Both the position numbers and the translations under genes were made by a program. Shown piece after piece: positions 1-9,545 of a DNA stretch of 64,000 nt (positions are counted from its first letter, which is position 1; every line of letters starts with the position of its first letter). This stretch comes from CAVQJU01 sp963754955. Lineage in GTDB: Bacteria; Acidobacteriota; Vicinamibacteria; Vicinamibacterales; CAVVIG01. The notes beneath the pieces are model-generated. The model had not been told where the DNA came from. It was given only the letters and a program-made list of their open reading frames with translations, and did no database searches. Location: the NCBI GenBank assembly GCA_963754955.1, contig CAVWHY010000009.1, positions 124,001 through 188,000 on the forward strand. Direction: 5' to 3'.

Positions 1-1
1 G

Positions 2-265
2 GAACGCACGTACTCCGGGGAAGGCCTCGTCGGCTTCGCCTGGGCGTTCCTGCGTGGCGGCGCCCGGCGGGTCGTGGCGGGACTGTGGGACGTGGACGAC
101 AAGTCCACCGCGGAGTTGATGGATGGCCTCTACACCGGCTTGGCCGCCGGCGATTCCCCGGCAAAGGCCCTGCGCGCAGCGAAGCTGACACTGCTCCACC
201 GCGGCGGCCCGACCGCGAAGCCCTATTACTGGGCGCCGTTCGAGCTCTTCACGCTGTCACCTTGA
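2..265 (+). CDS. CHAT-domain protease, C-terminal fragment (5' end outside window)
   Basis: This is the last 87 residues of a CHAT (caspase-like) protein, open at the left window edge. The visible part begins with ERTYSGEGL, which directly follows the catalytic cysteine segment in this family, and continues with GLWDVDD and a C-terminal PYYWAPFELF motif. The catalytic His and Cys lie upstream of the window. It closely resembles the end of the TPR-CHAT lipoprotein at 55.1-57.6 kb, so the genome carries at least two paralogues. The intact PYYW end here shows how the distant copy should end. Partner substrates cannot be told from this fragment. Confidence 0.85.
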   Translation, partial: ERTYSGEGLVGFAWAFLRGGARRVVAGLWDVDDKSTAELMDGLYTGLAAGDSPAKALRAAKLTLLHRGGPTAKPYYWAPFELFTLSP

Positions 266-280
266 ATCCCGTTTGGTAAA

Positions 281-350
281 TCACGAAGACCCGAAGGACA
301 CGAAGAACACTCTGTACAAGCCTTTCTTCGTGCTCTTCGCGCCTTCGTGA
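281..350. terminator. Long imperfect inverted repeat between convergent genes
   Basis: Arms at 281-307 and 324-350 are 27 bases each and pair with only a few mismatches around a 16-base loop. The arms are built from repeats of the word CACGAAG. It lies between the stop of the CHAT gene (265) and the stop of the minus-strand SnoaL gene (383), so a bidirectional terminator is the likely role. The repeated-word composition differs from the GTAG/CTAC palindromes elsewhere in the window. Confidence 0.55.
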
Positions 351-382
351 TAACGCCGTAGGCTCGCGATTGCCGGGTGCGA

Positions 383-1309
383 CTAGTTGGCGCCGCGGCC
401 GGGCGCCGGCGGCGCGCTCTTCGTGGCGGCGTCCCAGTGTTCCTGGATCATCCCGTTGTCCACGCGCACCATGTCGAACCAGTAGGCCGGGTACGTCTTG
501 CTGGCGTCGTCGGGATCTTTTTCCATCCGCTTGACGATCAGGAACACGTACGAGCCGCTGGCGAACATCAGCGTCGGCTTGTTTTTCCATCCGGCCTGGA
601 GCGGTTCCGGCTTGCGGATCTTGCTGAAGAACTCGACGAAGGCCGCGCGGCCCGTCGGGACGTTCGGGTTGTGCTGGATGTAGTTTGGCGCCATCACCTT
701 GTCGGCAAGCTCCACGTGCCCGTATTGCAGGATGTCCTTGAATTCGACGGTCGCGATCTCGAGGTTCTTCTTCTCCTGCGCCGAGTGGTTGAACGTCACT
801 TTGTCGTAGTCGATGCCGTCGGGCGCGCCGCCCGTCGCCCCGCCCTTCGCCTTCTGCGCGTAGTCCCAGTGTTCCTGGACCTTGCCGTTCTCGATCCGCA
901 GCATGTCGTAGGTGTTGTACTTGTATGTCTTGCTGGGGTCGGCCGGATCCTTCCCCTCGCGCTCCCAGACGAGCACGACGAAGTCGCCTTTCGCGAACTG
1001 CACAACCGGCGGGCTGGCCAGCTTATCCGGGATCGGGTTGACCGGCGCGCCGGTACGGCCGAAGAACTGCACGAACCCCGCGCGGCCCGTCGGTACGTTG
1101 ATGTTGTGCTGGATGTAGTTTTCCGCCTGGTACTTCGGCGCGAGATCGAGATGCCTGGCCTGCAGCACCTCGCGCCACCAGTCGAGCACGAACTTCAGGT
1201 TCGCCTGCTCCTTTGCCGTCATCGGCCCCGCGTCGGCCAGCGCTGCCACGCCGCCCAACGACAGCAGAACCACCGCGGCGCCCAACCATCTCATCGTGCG
1301 AGTCTTCAT
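383..1309 (-). CDS. Secreted protein with two SnoaL-like (NTF2-fold) domains
   Basis: The 308-residue product has a signal peptide (about residues 1-26) and then two tandem copies of a SnoaL-like domain. The repeat is plain: NYIQHNINVPTGRAGF in the first half and NYIQHNPNVPTGRAAF in the second, each followed by a strand-rich segment ending in IQEHWD or VQEHWD. SnoaL-type proteins are NTF2-fold, sometimes ester cyclases, often of unknown substrate. The start at 1309 is chosen because AAGGAG sits 8 bases upstream and a signal peptide follows; longer in-frame extensions are antisense-like sequence. Its ATG overlaps the upstream gene's TGA (ATGA), so the two are translationally coupled. Confidence 0.82.
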   Translation of the reverse strand: MKTRTMRWLGAAVVLLSLGGVAALADAGPMTAKEQANLKFVLDWWREVLQARHLDLAPKYQAENYIQHNINVPTGRAGFVQFFGRTGAPVNPIPDKLASPPVVQFAKGDFVVLVWEREGKDPADPSKTYKYNTYDMLRIENGKVQEHWDYAQKAKGGATGGAPDGIDYDKVTFNHSAQEKKNLEIATVEFKDILQYGHVELADKVMAPNYIQHNPNVPTGRAAFVEFFSKIRKPEPLQAGWKNKPTLMFASGSYVFLIVKRMEKDPDDASKTYPAYWFDMVRVDNGMIQEHWDAATKSAPPAPGRGAN

Positions 1310-2109
1310 CGTCGGCTCCTTGTCGTCTCTCCGGGGAGGTGTTCCAGGTCCCGGTTGTTTTCGTTGCAGATGAACTCCATCAGATCCGTGCCCAGGACAA
1401 GACCGACTTGCTCCGTCACGCCCCACGGCCGCGTGTAGGCCTTGGGATCGTCGATCGTGATCTGGATTTCCATGTGGCCGAAATCCTTCCGCCGGAACCG
1501 CTCTGTCACGTGCAACGCGTCGGTCGTCGGCCGGCCCAGCTGATCGAGCCACGCCTTGCCGTTGAATCCCCGCGTCTCCACCACCAGCGTCTCGCCCTCC
1601 CATTTTCCGGTCGAATACCCCTGCCACGTGGGATTCGCGTCGGGCGAGGGCTCGCGGCCGTCCATGAAGATCTGCCGCCACAGGTTGAACGCTTCGTATA
1701 CGACGACGATGGAACCGGGGGTCCGGATCATCTTCCACGGATACGCCACGGCATCGACTTTGGGCACGCCCTGCGGCAGGCAGCTGGCGTCAGGGTCCTC
1801 CCGCGACAGCGAGCCGTCCTTGCGCCGGTCGAACAATGCTTTCGCCCACGGCTGAAACGGCACCGCGTCAGGATTCATTTCCCTGGCGATGTCGCGAAGA
1901 AACGCGTTGTCCTTCGACGACCAGGGACCAGTCAGATCGGGCTTTCCGTCCGGCGTGCGCGGCGCGGGCGCCAATAAATCGGGTTTGCCATCCGCCGTGC
2001 GCGGCACGATCGGCGGCGGCACCTTGATCCAGTTCTGCGCGGCAAGGGGGGCGGACATGACGAGCGCCGCCAGAACGATGGCGCCGGCGGATTTCACAGC
2101 GCCGAGCAT
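1306..2109 (-). CDS. Secreted uncharacterised protein with W-[DE]-G-[DE] motif
   Basis: A 267-residue exported protein of unknown function. The start at 2109 gives a clean signal peptide ending in PLAAQ; another ATG lies ten codons earlier. The N-terminus repeats DGKPDL twice, and the C-terminal half carries GKWEGETLVVETRGF and a TERF motif. The same core appears at 2.2-4.0 kb (fused to a metallo-hydrolase) and at 42.3-43.4 kb, so the window holds three relatives. This group is widespread in Acidobacteriota and, to my knowledge, unassigned. Its stop codon overlaps the start of the downstream SnoaL gene by four bases. Confidence 0.72.
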   Translation of the reverse strand: MLGAVKSAGAIVLAALVMSAPLAAQNWIKVPPPIVPRTADGKPDLLAPAPRTPDGKPDLTGPWSSKDNAFLRDIAREMNPDAVPFQPWAKALFDRRKDGSLSREDPDASCLPQGVPKVDAVAYPWKMIRTPGSIVVVYEAFNLWRQIFMDGREPSPDANPTWQGYSTGKWEGETLVVETRGFNGKAWLDQLGRPTTDALHVTERFRRKDFGHMEIQITIDDPKAYTRPWGVTEQVGLVLGTDLMEFICNENNRDLEHLPGETTRSRR

Positions 2110-2184
2110 AGCACCGCTTGCGAAGCCGGGGCGGTCCATACCTCCCGCGTATCGCCTTGTTCCGTTGGGGTATGGAGCGCCGGA

Positions 2185-2238
2185 GTAGGGCGGCCCTTTC
2201 AGGGCCGCCGACCCGCGGGGCTGAAAGCCCCGCGCTAC
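2185..2238. repeat. REPIN-like GTAG...CTAC paired palindrome
   Basis: It begins GTAG and ends CTAC, enclosing two palindromes: a 9-bp stem (GGCGGCCCT/AGGGCCGCC, loop TTC) and an 8-bp stem (GCGGGGCT/AGCCCCGC, loop GAA). It lies just beyond the stop of the metallo-hydrolase gene (2243). Confidence 0.7.
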
Positions 2239-2242
2239 AGCA

Positions 2243-4000
2243 TCATCTGCCGCTAAGGTCGCTGTAGATCGCTTCGACGAACCGGTCGGGATCTCCGTAC
2301 CGGCCGTCGTAATCGAGCGTGGGCCTCGCGGCCTTGACGGCGTCGAGATTCAGGCCACGGCGGATGAGATCCTGAATACGGTCCCGGACAATCGTCGCCA
2401 TGTCGCGGTACTCGACCACATCGGCTTCGTCGGCCAGCCGCCCGTGCCCGGGCACCACGTACGTGCCGCCCTCTTCCTTGTCCTTGGGGATGGCCACGTC
2501 GATGATCCGGTTCAAACCGTCGATGAAGCCCTGAATGCTCCCGCCACGGGCACGATCGATCACCGGGTAGCCGGTCGTGATGAACACGTCGCCGGCCGCG
2601 ATGACGTCCGACTTCCTGAAGAACACCACGACGTCCCCGTCCGTGTGCGCGCCCGGCTGATACAGCAGCTGAATGGCTTCGTTGTTGAAGTAGATTTCCT
2701 TGTCGGCGGTGAAGAAGGTCTCGGTGGGCCACGCGCCGAACGGCGCGGGCGCCTGCTTCCCCGTCGGCGCGCTCATCCGCGCCAGCACACGCTCGTGCGA
2801 CACGACCCGGGCGGTCGTCGTCGGCAGCCCGAAGTTTCCCGGCGCATTCCCGCCGAACCAGCGGCCGACCCTGGCGATCGGTTCGTTGCCGCCCGTGTGG
2901 TCGTCATCCACGCTGCTGTCGACGAGGATCCGGATCGGCTTGTCGGTAACCTGCCTGATTGCCGCCAGCACGGCGTCGCTCGTTCCGCGCCCGCCGGTGT
3001 CCACGAGCAGGACGCCCTCGTCGCCGATCTGCAGCGTGATGTTCGCCCCGGCGCCGACCAGCATGTGGACGTTGCCCTGGACGGGTACGACGCGAATCTG
3101 ATCCGCGCCGCGGGGATCGGGCGGCGCCGGCCGCGCCGGTTGAAAACGCGACGCGGACGCGCGTCCCGGTTGATACTCGGGGTACGTTTCCGCCGCGCCT
3201 CCCCGGATGACCTCCGGTGGCAGCTTGTGCTTCGCCGCGAACTCCGTCAGTTTCGCCTGCGCGCCGCTCGAACCCGGCAGGTAGTGTGGAACGTAGCCCT
3301 TCGGGTGACCGGCCACCTCGTCGACCACGTCGAACTGGCTCCGCGTGACTGTCTGCGTCGGATTCAGCACAAAGTTCGAGCTGCGGACGAACGGCTCCTC
3401 CAGATAGACCGGGTCGTACACCACGGTCACGACCGTCAGCACGTCCCCGTGCCGCATGAAGTGTTCCGTCATCGTCGCCATGTCGCTGTGCGCGACGCCG
3501 TTGCGCTGCAGCCAGCCGACCTTGAAATGCGTCGTTTCCACGGTGAGCGCGTCGCCGTCCCAGCGGGCCGTCGAGAACCCGGCCCACGTGTGCGGCGCGT
3601 ACGGCGGCGGATGCGGCCGGCCGTCGAGCCAGAGCACGCGAGTCGCCTGGCCGAACGTGCCGAACAGCTCGTAGGCGATCGTTTCCTGCGTGACCGGATC
3701 GAACTGTGTCGTGATGCGGATGTTCGCGGGGCCGCGCAGGGAGTACGTGGACGGGTGCGGCTTCGCCTGGTGCTCGCGCAGTGACAGGATCGACGCGTCC
3801 CAGCTGTCGGCCTTCAGGCGTCCGGCATCGTTGATCGGCAGCCCTGTGTAATCGCCGAGCTCGGGTCCGGGGATCCGGTGCTCCTGATCCTCGTGGTAGC
3901 GCGCGCTCCATTCGCCCGCGAGGTCGATCTGCGCCAGGGCCGGCCGCGAGACGCCGAGCACGACGGTCACAAGGACAAACGCCGCCACCCGCAGCCTCAT
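2243..4000 (-). CDS. Secreted W-[DE]-G domain fused to MBL-fold metallo-hydrolase
   Basis: A 585-residue protein with signal peptide (cleavage near ALAQ, residue 24). Residues 25-240 resemble the uncharacterised secreted family next door (RWDGDALTVETTHF). Residues 300-580 form a metallo-beta-lactamase fold: LLVDTGG at 331-337, a metal motif at 361-372, GAHTDGD (His452), AGDVF (Asp471) and PGHG (His519). The usual H-x-H-x-D-H reads S-V-D-D-D-H here, so two metal-binding histidines are Ser363 and Asp365 while Asp367 and His368 remain. The enzyme may use one metal, another metal, or be inactive on classical substrates. The frame is intact. No substrate can be proposed. Confidence 0.85.
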   Translation of the reverse strand: MRLRVAAFVLVTVVLGVSRPALAQIDLAGEWSARYHEDQEHRIPGPELGDYTGLPINDAGRLKADSWDASILSLREHQAKPHPSTYSLRGPANIRITTQFDPVTQETIAYELFGTFGQATRVLWLDGRPHPPPYAPHTWAGFSTARWDGDALTVETTHFKVGWLQRNGVAHSDMATMTEHFMRHGDVLTVVTVVYDPVYLEEPFVRSSNFVLNPTQTVTRSQFDVVDEVAGHPKGYVPHYLPGSSGAQAKLTEFAAKHKLPPEVIRGGAAETYPEYQPGRASASRFQPARPAPPDPRGADQIRVVPVQGNVHMLVGAGANITLQIGDEGVLLVDTGGRGTSDAVLAAIRQVTDKPIRILVDSSVDDDHTGGNEPIARVGRWFGGNAPGNFGLPTTTARVVSHERVLARMSAPTGKQAPAPFGAWPTETFFTADKEIYFNNEAIQLLYQPGAHTDGDVVVFFRKSDVIAAGDVFITTGYPVIDRARGGSIQGFIDGLNRIIDVAIPKDKEEGGTYVVPGHGRLADEADVVEYRDMATIVRDRIQDLIRRGLNLDAVKAARPTLDYDGRYGDPDRFVEAIYSDLSGR

Positions 4001-4211
4001 CTTCAGCGCGATTGTCGCTCAACGTCTCCAGCCGCAGCAAGCGATTGAACCGGTTCACCTCGGCGCGCATTCGAATCCTGGATCGTGCAGGATTTCTGGT
4101 GCGGGCACGAAGATACCACTTGCGGCGCGCCACACCCTCGCCGACAATGCCCCCACTTTACTTACGCGCCGTCAGCGGGTTTCTTACGAACGTCCAACGA
4201 GGGAGAAACGC

Positions 4212-7200
4212 ATGCGTCCTTCGACTCGGATCGTGTTCGCGCTCGCCTGTTTCCTCGCCGCTCCTGCTGCCCTGTTCGCCCAGGCCTCGATTACCGGCGT
4301 CGTCAAGGACGCGTCGGGCGCGGTCCTGCCGGGCGTGACGGTCGAAGCATCGAGCCCGGAGCTCATCGAGAAGGTCCGGACATCGGTCACCGACGGTACG
4401 GGCCAGTACCGCATCGTCGATCTGCGAGCCGGCGTGTACAGCGTCTCGTTCGCGCTGACGGGCTTCGGCACCGTCAAGCGCGAGGGGATCGAGCTGACGG
4501 GATCGTTCACCGCCACGGTCAACGCGGATCTGAAGGTCGGCAACCTCGCCGAGACGATCACGGTATCCGGCGAAACGCCCATCGTCGACGTGCAGAGCGC
4601 GAAGCGGCAGGCGACGGTCAGCGGCGACGTGATCGCGTCCATTCCTTCGTCTCGCGCGTACGGCGCCATCTTCAGCCTCAACCCCGCCGTGCAGATGGGG
4701 GCCGGCGCGGCGCTCGATATCCAGGTGATGCCGGGGCTCTCCGTGTTCGGCGGCGCGGGCGGACGCGGCACTGAAGGGCGCGTGCAGCTCGACGGACTGA
4801 ACACGGGCGCGCCGCTCTCGCGGCGGCGGCACGTCGGGCTACGTGCCCGACCTCGGGAGCGCGCAGGAGGTGTCGTTCACCACGTCGGGCGGCCTCGGCG
4901 AAGCGGAAGTCGGCGGCCCCGTCATGAACATCGTCCCGAAGACCGGCGGCAACACGATCAAGGGAAACGCCTATCTCGCGGGCGTGACCGGCGGCATGGT
5001 CGGCAGCAACTACTCGGACGACCTGAAGGCGCGCGGGCTGCGCACGCCGGGCGATCTGCTGAAGCTGTGGGATTTCTCGGGCAGCGTCGGCGGTCCGATC
5101 AAGAAGGATCGCGTCTGGTATTTCTTCAACGCGCGCGAGGAAGGCAGCCTATCGCGCGGTGCCCGGCATGTACGCGAACGTCAACGCCGGCGTCCCGGGC
5201 AAGTACACCTACGTCGCCGATCTGACGCGTCCCGCCGCGACGGCGGGCAGCTGGCGCATCGCCAACCTGCGCATGACGATCCAGGCGACGACGCAGAACA
5301 AGTTCAACCTGTTCTGGGACGAGCAGCATCCCTGTCAGGGCGCCACGTGGGGCGAAAACGAGGAAGGCTGCCGCCACCAGGAGCCCGGGCAGATCATCGG
5401 CGGCGCGCCGGGCCAGGCCGGCACGTTTGGCACGGCGACGGCCACCTCGGCTCCCGAGATCGCGAGCTACGCCGGGCCGCGGGCCGACGTCGCACGTGTT
5501 CCAGCGCGTCCAGCAGGCGACGTGGAGCTCGCCGCTGACGAACAAGCTGTTCCTCGAGGCCGCGGCCGGCGGATCGTTCAGCCGGTACGGCGGGCAGCAG
5601 GTGCCGGGCAGCCTGACGCAGGGACATTCCCCGCATCGTCGAACAGTGCACGGCTGGATGCGCGAACAACGGCGGCATCCAGAACCTGACGTACGCGCTC
5701 GCAGAACTGGGTGAACAACCAGGGGATGCAGTCCACGTGGCGCGCGTCGGCGTCGTACGTGACCGGCGCGCAGAACCTCAAGGTCGGCTACATGGGCGCG
5801 TTCCACGTGGCGAACGCCCTCTACATGAGCAACGACACGCACCTGACGTACCGCGTGAACAACGGCATCCCCAACCAGTTCACGATGGACCTCAACCCGT
5901 TCAGCATCTACGGGCGGACCCGGTACGAGGCGATGTACGCGCAGGATCAGTGGACCGTGAAGCGGCTGACGATGCAGGGCGCGCTGCGCTACGAGCACGC
6001 GTGGAGCTATTTCCCCGAGCAGCAGGTCGGGCCCGTGCAGATTCCTGCCGACGCCGGTCGTCTATCCGGAGCAGCGAGGCGTCAACGGCTACGACGACAT
6101 CACGCCGCGCGTCGGGCATGGCGTACGACGTGTTCGGCAACGGGAAGACGTCGCTCAAGGTGAACTTCGGCAAGTATCTCGAGGCGGCGACCAACCACAA
6201 CACGTATTCGGCTTCGAATCCCACCGCGCGCATGGTCGGCAGCTCGTCGCAGCTGACGGCGCCGCCGCCGGTGACGCGGACGTGGACCGACTCCAACTCG
6301 AACTTCACGCCCGACTGCGATCTCCTGAATCCTTCCGCGCAGGACAACAGGAGCCGCGGCGGGGACATCTGCGGACCGTTCAGCAACCTCAACTTCGGCA
6401 AGCCGATCTTCACCAACTCATACAACCCGGCCATTCTCGAGGGCTGGGGTGTCCGTCCCAGCGACTGGCAGATCGGCGTGTCGGTGCAGCAGCAGCTGGC
6501 GCCGCGCGTGTCGGTCGAGGTCGGCTATTTCCGCCGCTGGCTCACGCACTTTTCAGCGGCACTGAACGACACCGTCAACGACAACCTGCTCACCACGGCC
6601 GCGAACTACGACCGCTTCAGCGTCACGGCGCCCGTCCGACCCGCGGCTGCCCGGCGGCGGCGGTTACGTCGTGCCCGGACCTGTTCGACGTCACGCCGTC
6701 GCTGTTCGGGCAGATCAACAACCTGACGACGTGGGGCAGCGACTTCGGGGAGGAGTATTCGCGGTACAACGGCGTGCTGATCAACGTCAGCGCGCGGACA
6801 CGCAGCGGGCTCACGTTCCAGGGCGGGCTCAACTCCGGGAAGACCGTCACCGACGTGTGCGACGTGCGGGCGCACCTGCCGGAGCTCGTGAGCCTGACCA
6901 ACGTGAGCCAGGTCAGCCCGTACTGCCACGCGGATTCCGGGTACGTCACGCGCGTCACCGGGCTGGGGTCGTACACCATCCCGAAGGTCGACGTGCTCGT
7001 GTCCGGGACGTTCCGCAGCGACCAGGGCGCCGTCATCGCCGCGAACTACACGGTGACCAGCGCCGTCGCCGCGCAGTCGCTCGGCCGTCCGCTCGCCGGC
7101 GCCACGCCGAACATCTCGGTGAACCTGATCGCGCCCGGCGAGATCTACGGCGACCGCGTGAACGAGATCGACTTCCGCATCGCCAAGGTGCTGAAATTCG

Positions 7201-7361
7201 GCCGCACGCGGACCAACGTCGGCTTCGACATCTACAACATCCTGAACGCGAACCCGGTGCTGACGTACAACAACGCGTTCATCCCGAACGGCGCCTGGCT
7301 GGTGCCGACCAGCGTTCTGCAATCCCGGTTCGTGAAGTTCAGCGCGTCGTTCGATTTCTAG
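4212..7361 (+). CDS. TonB-dependent receptor, Oar-like, frame broken several times
   Basis: An outer-membrane receptor of about 1045 residues. It has a signal peptide (AAPAALFAQ), an N-terminal carboxypeptidase-regulatory-like domain (ITGVVKDASGAVLPGVTVEA), a plug region with TGGNTIKG, and a barrel ending in FVKFSASFDF. A good SD (GAGGGAG) precedes the ATG at 4212. The coding sequence jumps frame near 4821, 5148, 5475, about 5650, 6050 and 6645. At the first three, removing one base restores family sequence (for example AGCCTAT to AGCTAT near 5148). I read it as one gene with insertion errors; a decayed gene is the alternative. Related to the receptor at 17.2-20.4 kb. The ligand is unknown. 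Confidence 0.8.
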
Positions 7362-7395
7362 GTCGGGCAGGTCGGGCGGGTCGGGCAGATCTGGC

Positions 7396-7440
7396 GTGGG
7401 ACCGGCCCTTTCAGGGCCGCCGTCCCACGACGTGGACTAC
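7396..7440. repeat. REP-like palindrome ending CTAC
   Basis: The core is CGGCCCT-TTC-AGGGCCG, inside a longer imperfect palindrome beginning GTGGGAC and ending CTAC. It lies between the convergent TonB receptor and the truncated peptidase; the TAG stop of the latter (7437-7439) is part of the terminal GTAG read on the minus strand. Confidence 0.5.
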
Positions 7441-8177
7441 CAGACGCGGCATGCGTTGGCGCGGACCATGGGCGCGTCTGCCTGGCACGCGAACGCCTTC
7501 GTCTCACCCGCGAGCACCAGCATTTTCGCCACGTGCGCCTGGTAGTCGCCGCGAAGCTTGACGGATCGTTCGTCCGCCTTGACGTAGTAGTCCCGGTCCG
7601 GGAGTCCAAACCCCTGCGGCCGCGTCCACACGATCTGCCGGCTCGCCTGCGCCGGATCGGGCCGCGCCACCATCTGGAAAAACGGGAACGTGGACGAGGC
7701 GCTGATGCCGGATGCCGGGTTGGACGCCGCCGTCATGTGCAGGTGGGCCATCAGGTCTGGCAGCGCGTTCACGCCGGTCGCCGCTGCGATCCGGGCCAGC
7801 TCCGGGCGGAGCGGCGCCAGGCCCTTCGCCTCGATCGCGGCGGTGTTCGTGCAGGCCGCGTAGTAGTCGCTCGCCTTGCGCAGGCTGCCCGTCGCGCCCG
7901 GTCGCTCCAGGATGCGCCGCAGGACTAAATCATTCCGATCGCGGATTTCGTTCGTACGCGCGTAGTTGCGGCGGTCCGCCGGCAGCGGGTGGGCATCGAT
8001 CCAGCCGCCGCAGGCGAAGCGATAAAAGTCCTGGCAGGCATTCGCCGACCGGTCGAGTGAGGCGAGTTCGACGCCGGCAGGCGAAGCCGCCGGCCTCGCC
8101 GCCTTCGCCTGTGACGCGCCGAGAGCGACGGCGAGGGGCGTCGCGACGAACACGGCGGCGATCAGGCAGCGGTGCAT
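7437..8177 (-). pseudogene. M13 (neprilysin/PepO) peptidase, N-terminal remnant
   Basis: The 246-residue reading frame has a signal peptide and the N-terminal M13 signature (SANACQDFYRFACGGWI), then DYYAACT and a DRDYYV segment typical of the domain's first third. M13 peptidases run to about 650-700 residues and carry the zinc motif HExxH in the C-terminal half. None is present here, because the frame ends at a stop inside a REP-like palindrome and the neighbouring TonB gene ends 75 bases further on. The last residues (from about 225) no longer look like the family. It cannot be an active peptidase. Confidence 0.75.
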
Positions 8178-8225
8178 GGTTGGCCCCCCCGCTCGCTGAA
8201 CGATATGCGATCGCCGGGCGCCCGG

Positions 8226-9521
8226 CTAGCGGAACGTAATGCTGACCGGGGATGCAGGGTAGTCGTTCGACGTCACGCCGTTGCGCGTGGTGCCCACGTA
8301 GAGAGCGCGGCCCTGGCCGCGCATCACGGTCACGACACCGCCGTCCAGAGGGATGCGGCCCGCGTGAAACGCTGCGCGGCACATCGCGGAATCGTCCGTG
8401 TAGACGTCGGTCCCCCACACGGCGCCGCTCTGTGTCGCCTCGGCGGTGCACCGGCAGGTGAACGGCGAGGGCAGCTCGCGGCTGATGGCGAGGTACCTGG
8501 GGCACAAACCCGGGCCCGGCGGGGGCGGCGGGGTTCCCTTGAATTCGATACTGCGCGGCGTTGCGGGATAGTCGTTGGACGCCACGCCGTTGCGTGTCGT
8601 TCCTACGTACAACGGCTTGCCGGCGCCGCGCGTGACGGTGATCAGCCCGCCCTTCGAGGAAATCACGCCCGCGTGCAGTGCCGAGCGGCAGAGGCCCGAG
8701 TCGTCCGTGTAGGCGTCCGTCCCCCACACCGCCGACTCGGTCGTCGCCTCCGCGCTGCACGTGCAGCTGAATGGCGTCGGCAGATCAGGGCTGATGCTGA
8801 TCGAGCGCGGACAGGGGTCTGTCGCCCGGACGTCCGACGAGAGGACGCCATCAGGTCGGCCCGCAGCGGTCCCCGGTCCCGCGGCACCGCTGCCGGGCGA
8901 CCCGGCACCGCTCGCTGGCGACCCGCTCGCGGCAGGCGCGACGGGCGACGAAGGGTCGCGCGACACCACAGGCCGGCTCATCATGCTCCGCGCGAGCAGG
9001 GCCGACAGGACGATCACAATCAGGCCGAGACCGATAATCGCCGGCCGCTGAAGATCCCGGCGCGGGAGACTCGGCGCGGGGGGCGCTTCGGGAGGCTGGC
9101 CCGCCTCGCGAGCGGCGTAAAAGGTCGACGCCGACCTGATCGAATCAGCGAGCCGGCCGAGATACTGCTCGATCGGCGGCTGCCACGCGTCGACCCACTC
9201 GGCCGACGAGATGAACAGCTCGAGCGACTTGGACGGGACGACCTCCCGCACGCGCACGGGGAAAATCGGCTTGCCCTTGGTGACGGCCCGCTCGACCTCG
9301 CGCTTGACGAACTCCGACGAGTTCGCGTGCTCCGAAAGCACGAGCACCAGGACGCTGCTGCTTTCGATGCCCTCGATGATCTCGGACCCGTAGTCCGCAC
9401 CCAGGCGCACGTCGCGCGGCGCAATCCAGCACGAGACGCCGGTCCGCTCGAGGTACTCGCTGATGGTTCCCGCGACAGACTCGTCTTCGGAGGCGTAGGA
9501 AATGAACGCGGTTTTGGCCAC
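8226..9521 (-). CDS. TIR domain - transmembrane helix - two LCCL domains
   Basis: A 431-residue protein. Residues 1-125 are a TIR domain (FISYASEDES at 6-15, IAPRDV, a GSEIIEGIESS helix, LSEHANSSEFVKREVE with the candidate catalytic Glu75). A proline-rich linker leads to one membrane helix (about 161-178). After a Ser/Gly/Pro-rich spacer come two LCCL modules (about 237-327 and 340-430), each with CxC, VWGTDxYTDDS, CR, HAG and YVGTTRNGV. The predicted topology is TIR in the cytoplasm and LCCL outside. TIR domains often cleave NAD+ or signal through it; LCCL is a putative ligand-binding domain best known from eukaryotes. The GTG start lies 24 bases after the SLATT gene and within a hairpin. 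Confidence 0.88.
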   Translation of the reverse strand: MAKTAFISYASEDESVAGTISEYLERTGVSCWIAPRDVRLGADYGSEIIEGIESSSVLVLVLSEHANSSEFVKREVERAVTKGKPIFPVRVREVVPSKSLELFISSAEWVDAWQPPIEQYLGRLADSIRSASTFYAAREAGQPPEAPPAPSLPRRDLQRPAIIGLGLIVIVLSALLARSMMSRPVVSRDPSSPVAPAASGSPASGAGSPGSGAAGPGTAAGRPDGVLSSDVRATDPCPRSISISPDLPTPFSCTCSAEATTESAVWGTDAYTDDSGLCRSALHAGVISSKGGLITVTRGAGKPLYVGTTRNGVASNDYPATPRSIEFKGTPPPPPGPGLCPRYLAISRELPSPFTCRCTAEATQSGAVWGTDVYTDDSAMCRAAFHAGRIPLDGGVVTVMRGQGRALYVGTTRNGVTSNDYPASPVSITFR

Positions 9522-9538
9522 GGACGTCAGTGGCCAAA
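9513..9538 (-). promoter_or_regulatory. Hairpin covering the TIR-LCCL start codon
   Basis: On the minus strand TTTGGCCAC and GTGGCCAAA (9538-9530 and 9521-9513) form a perfect 9-bp stem with an 8-base loop. The GTG start of the TIR gene is the first codon of the second arm, so it would be paired in the mRNA. No clear SD precedes it. Ribosomes finishing the SLATT gene (stop at 9546) could open the hairpin, which suggests translational coupling. Confidence 0.55.
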
Positions 9539-9545
9539 GTGTAGC

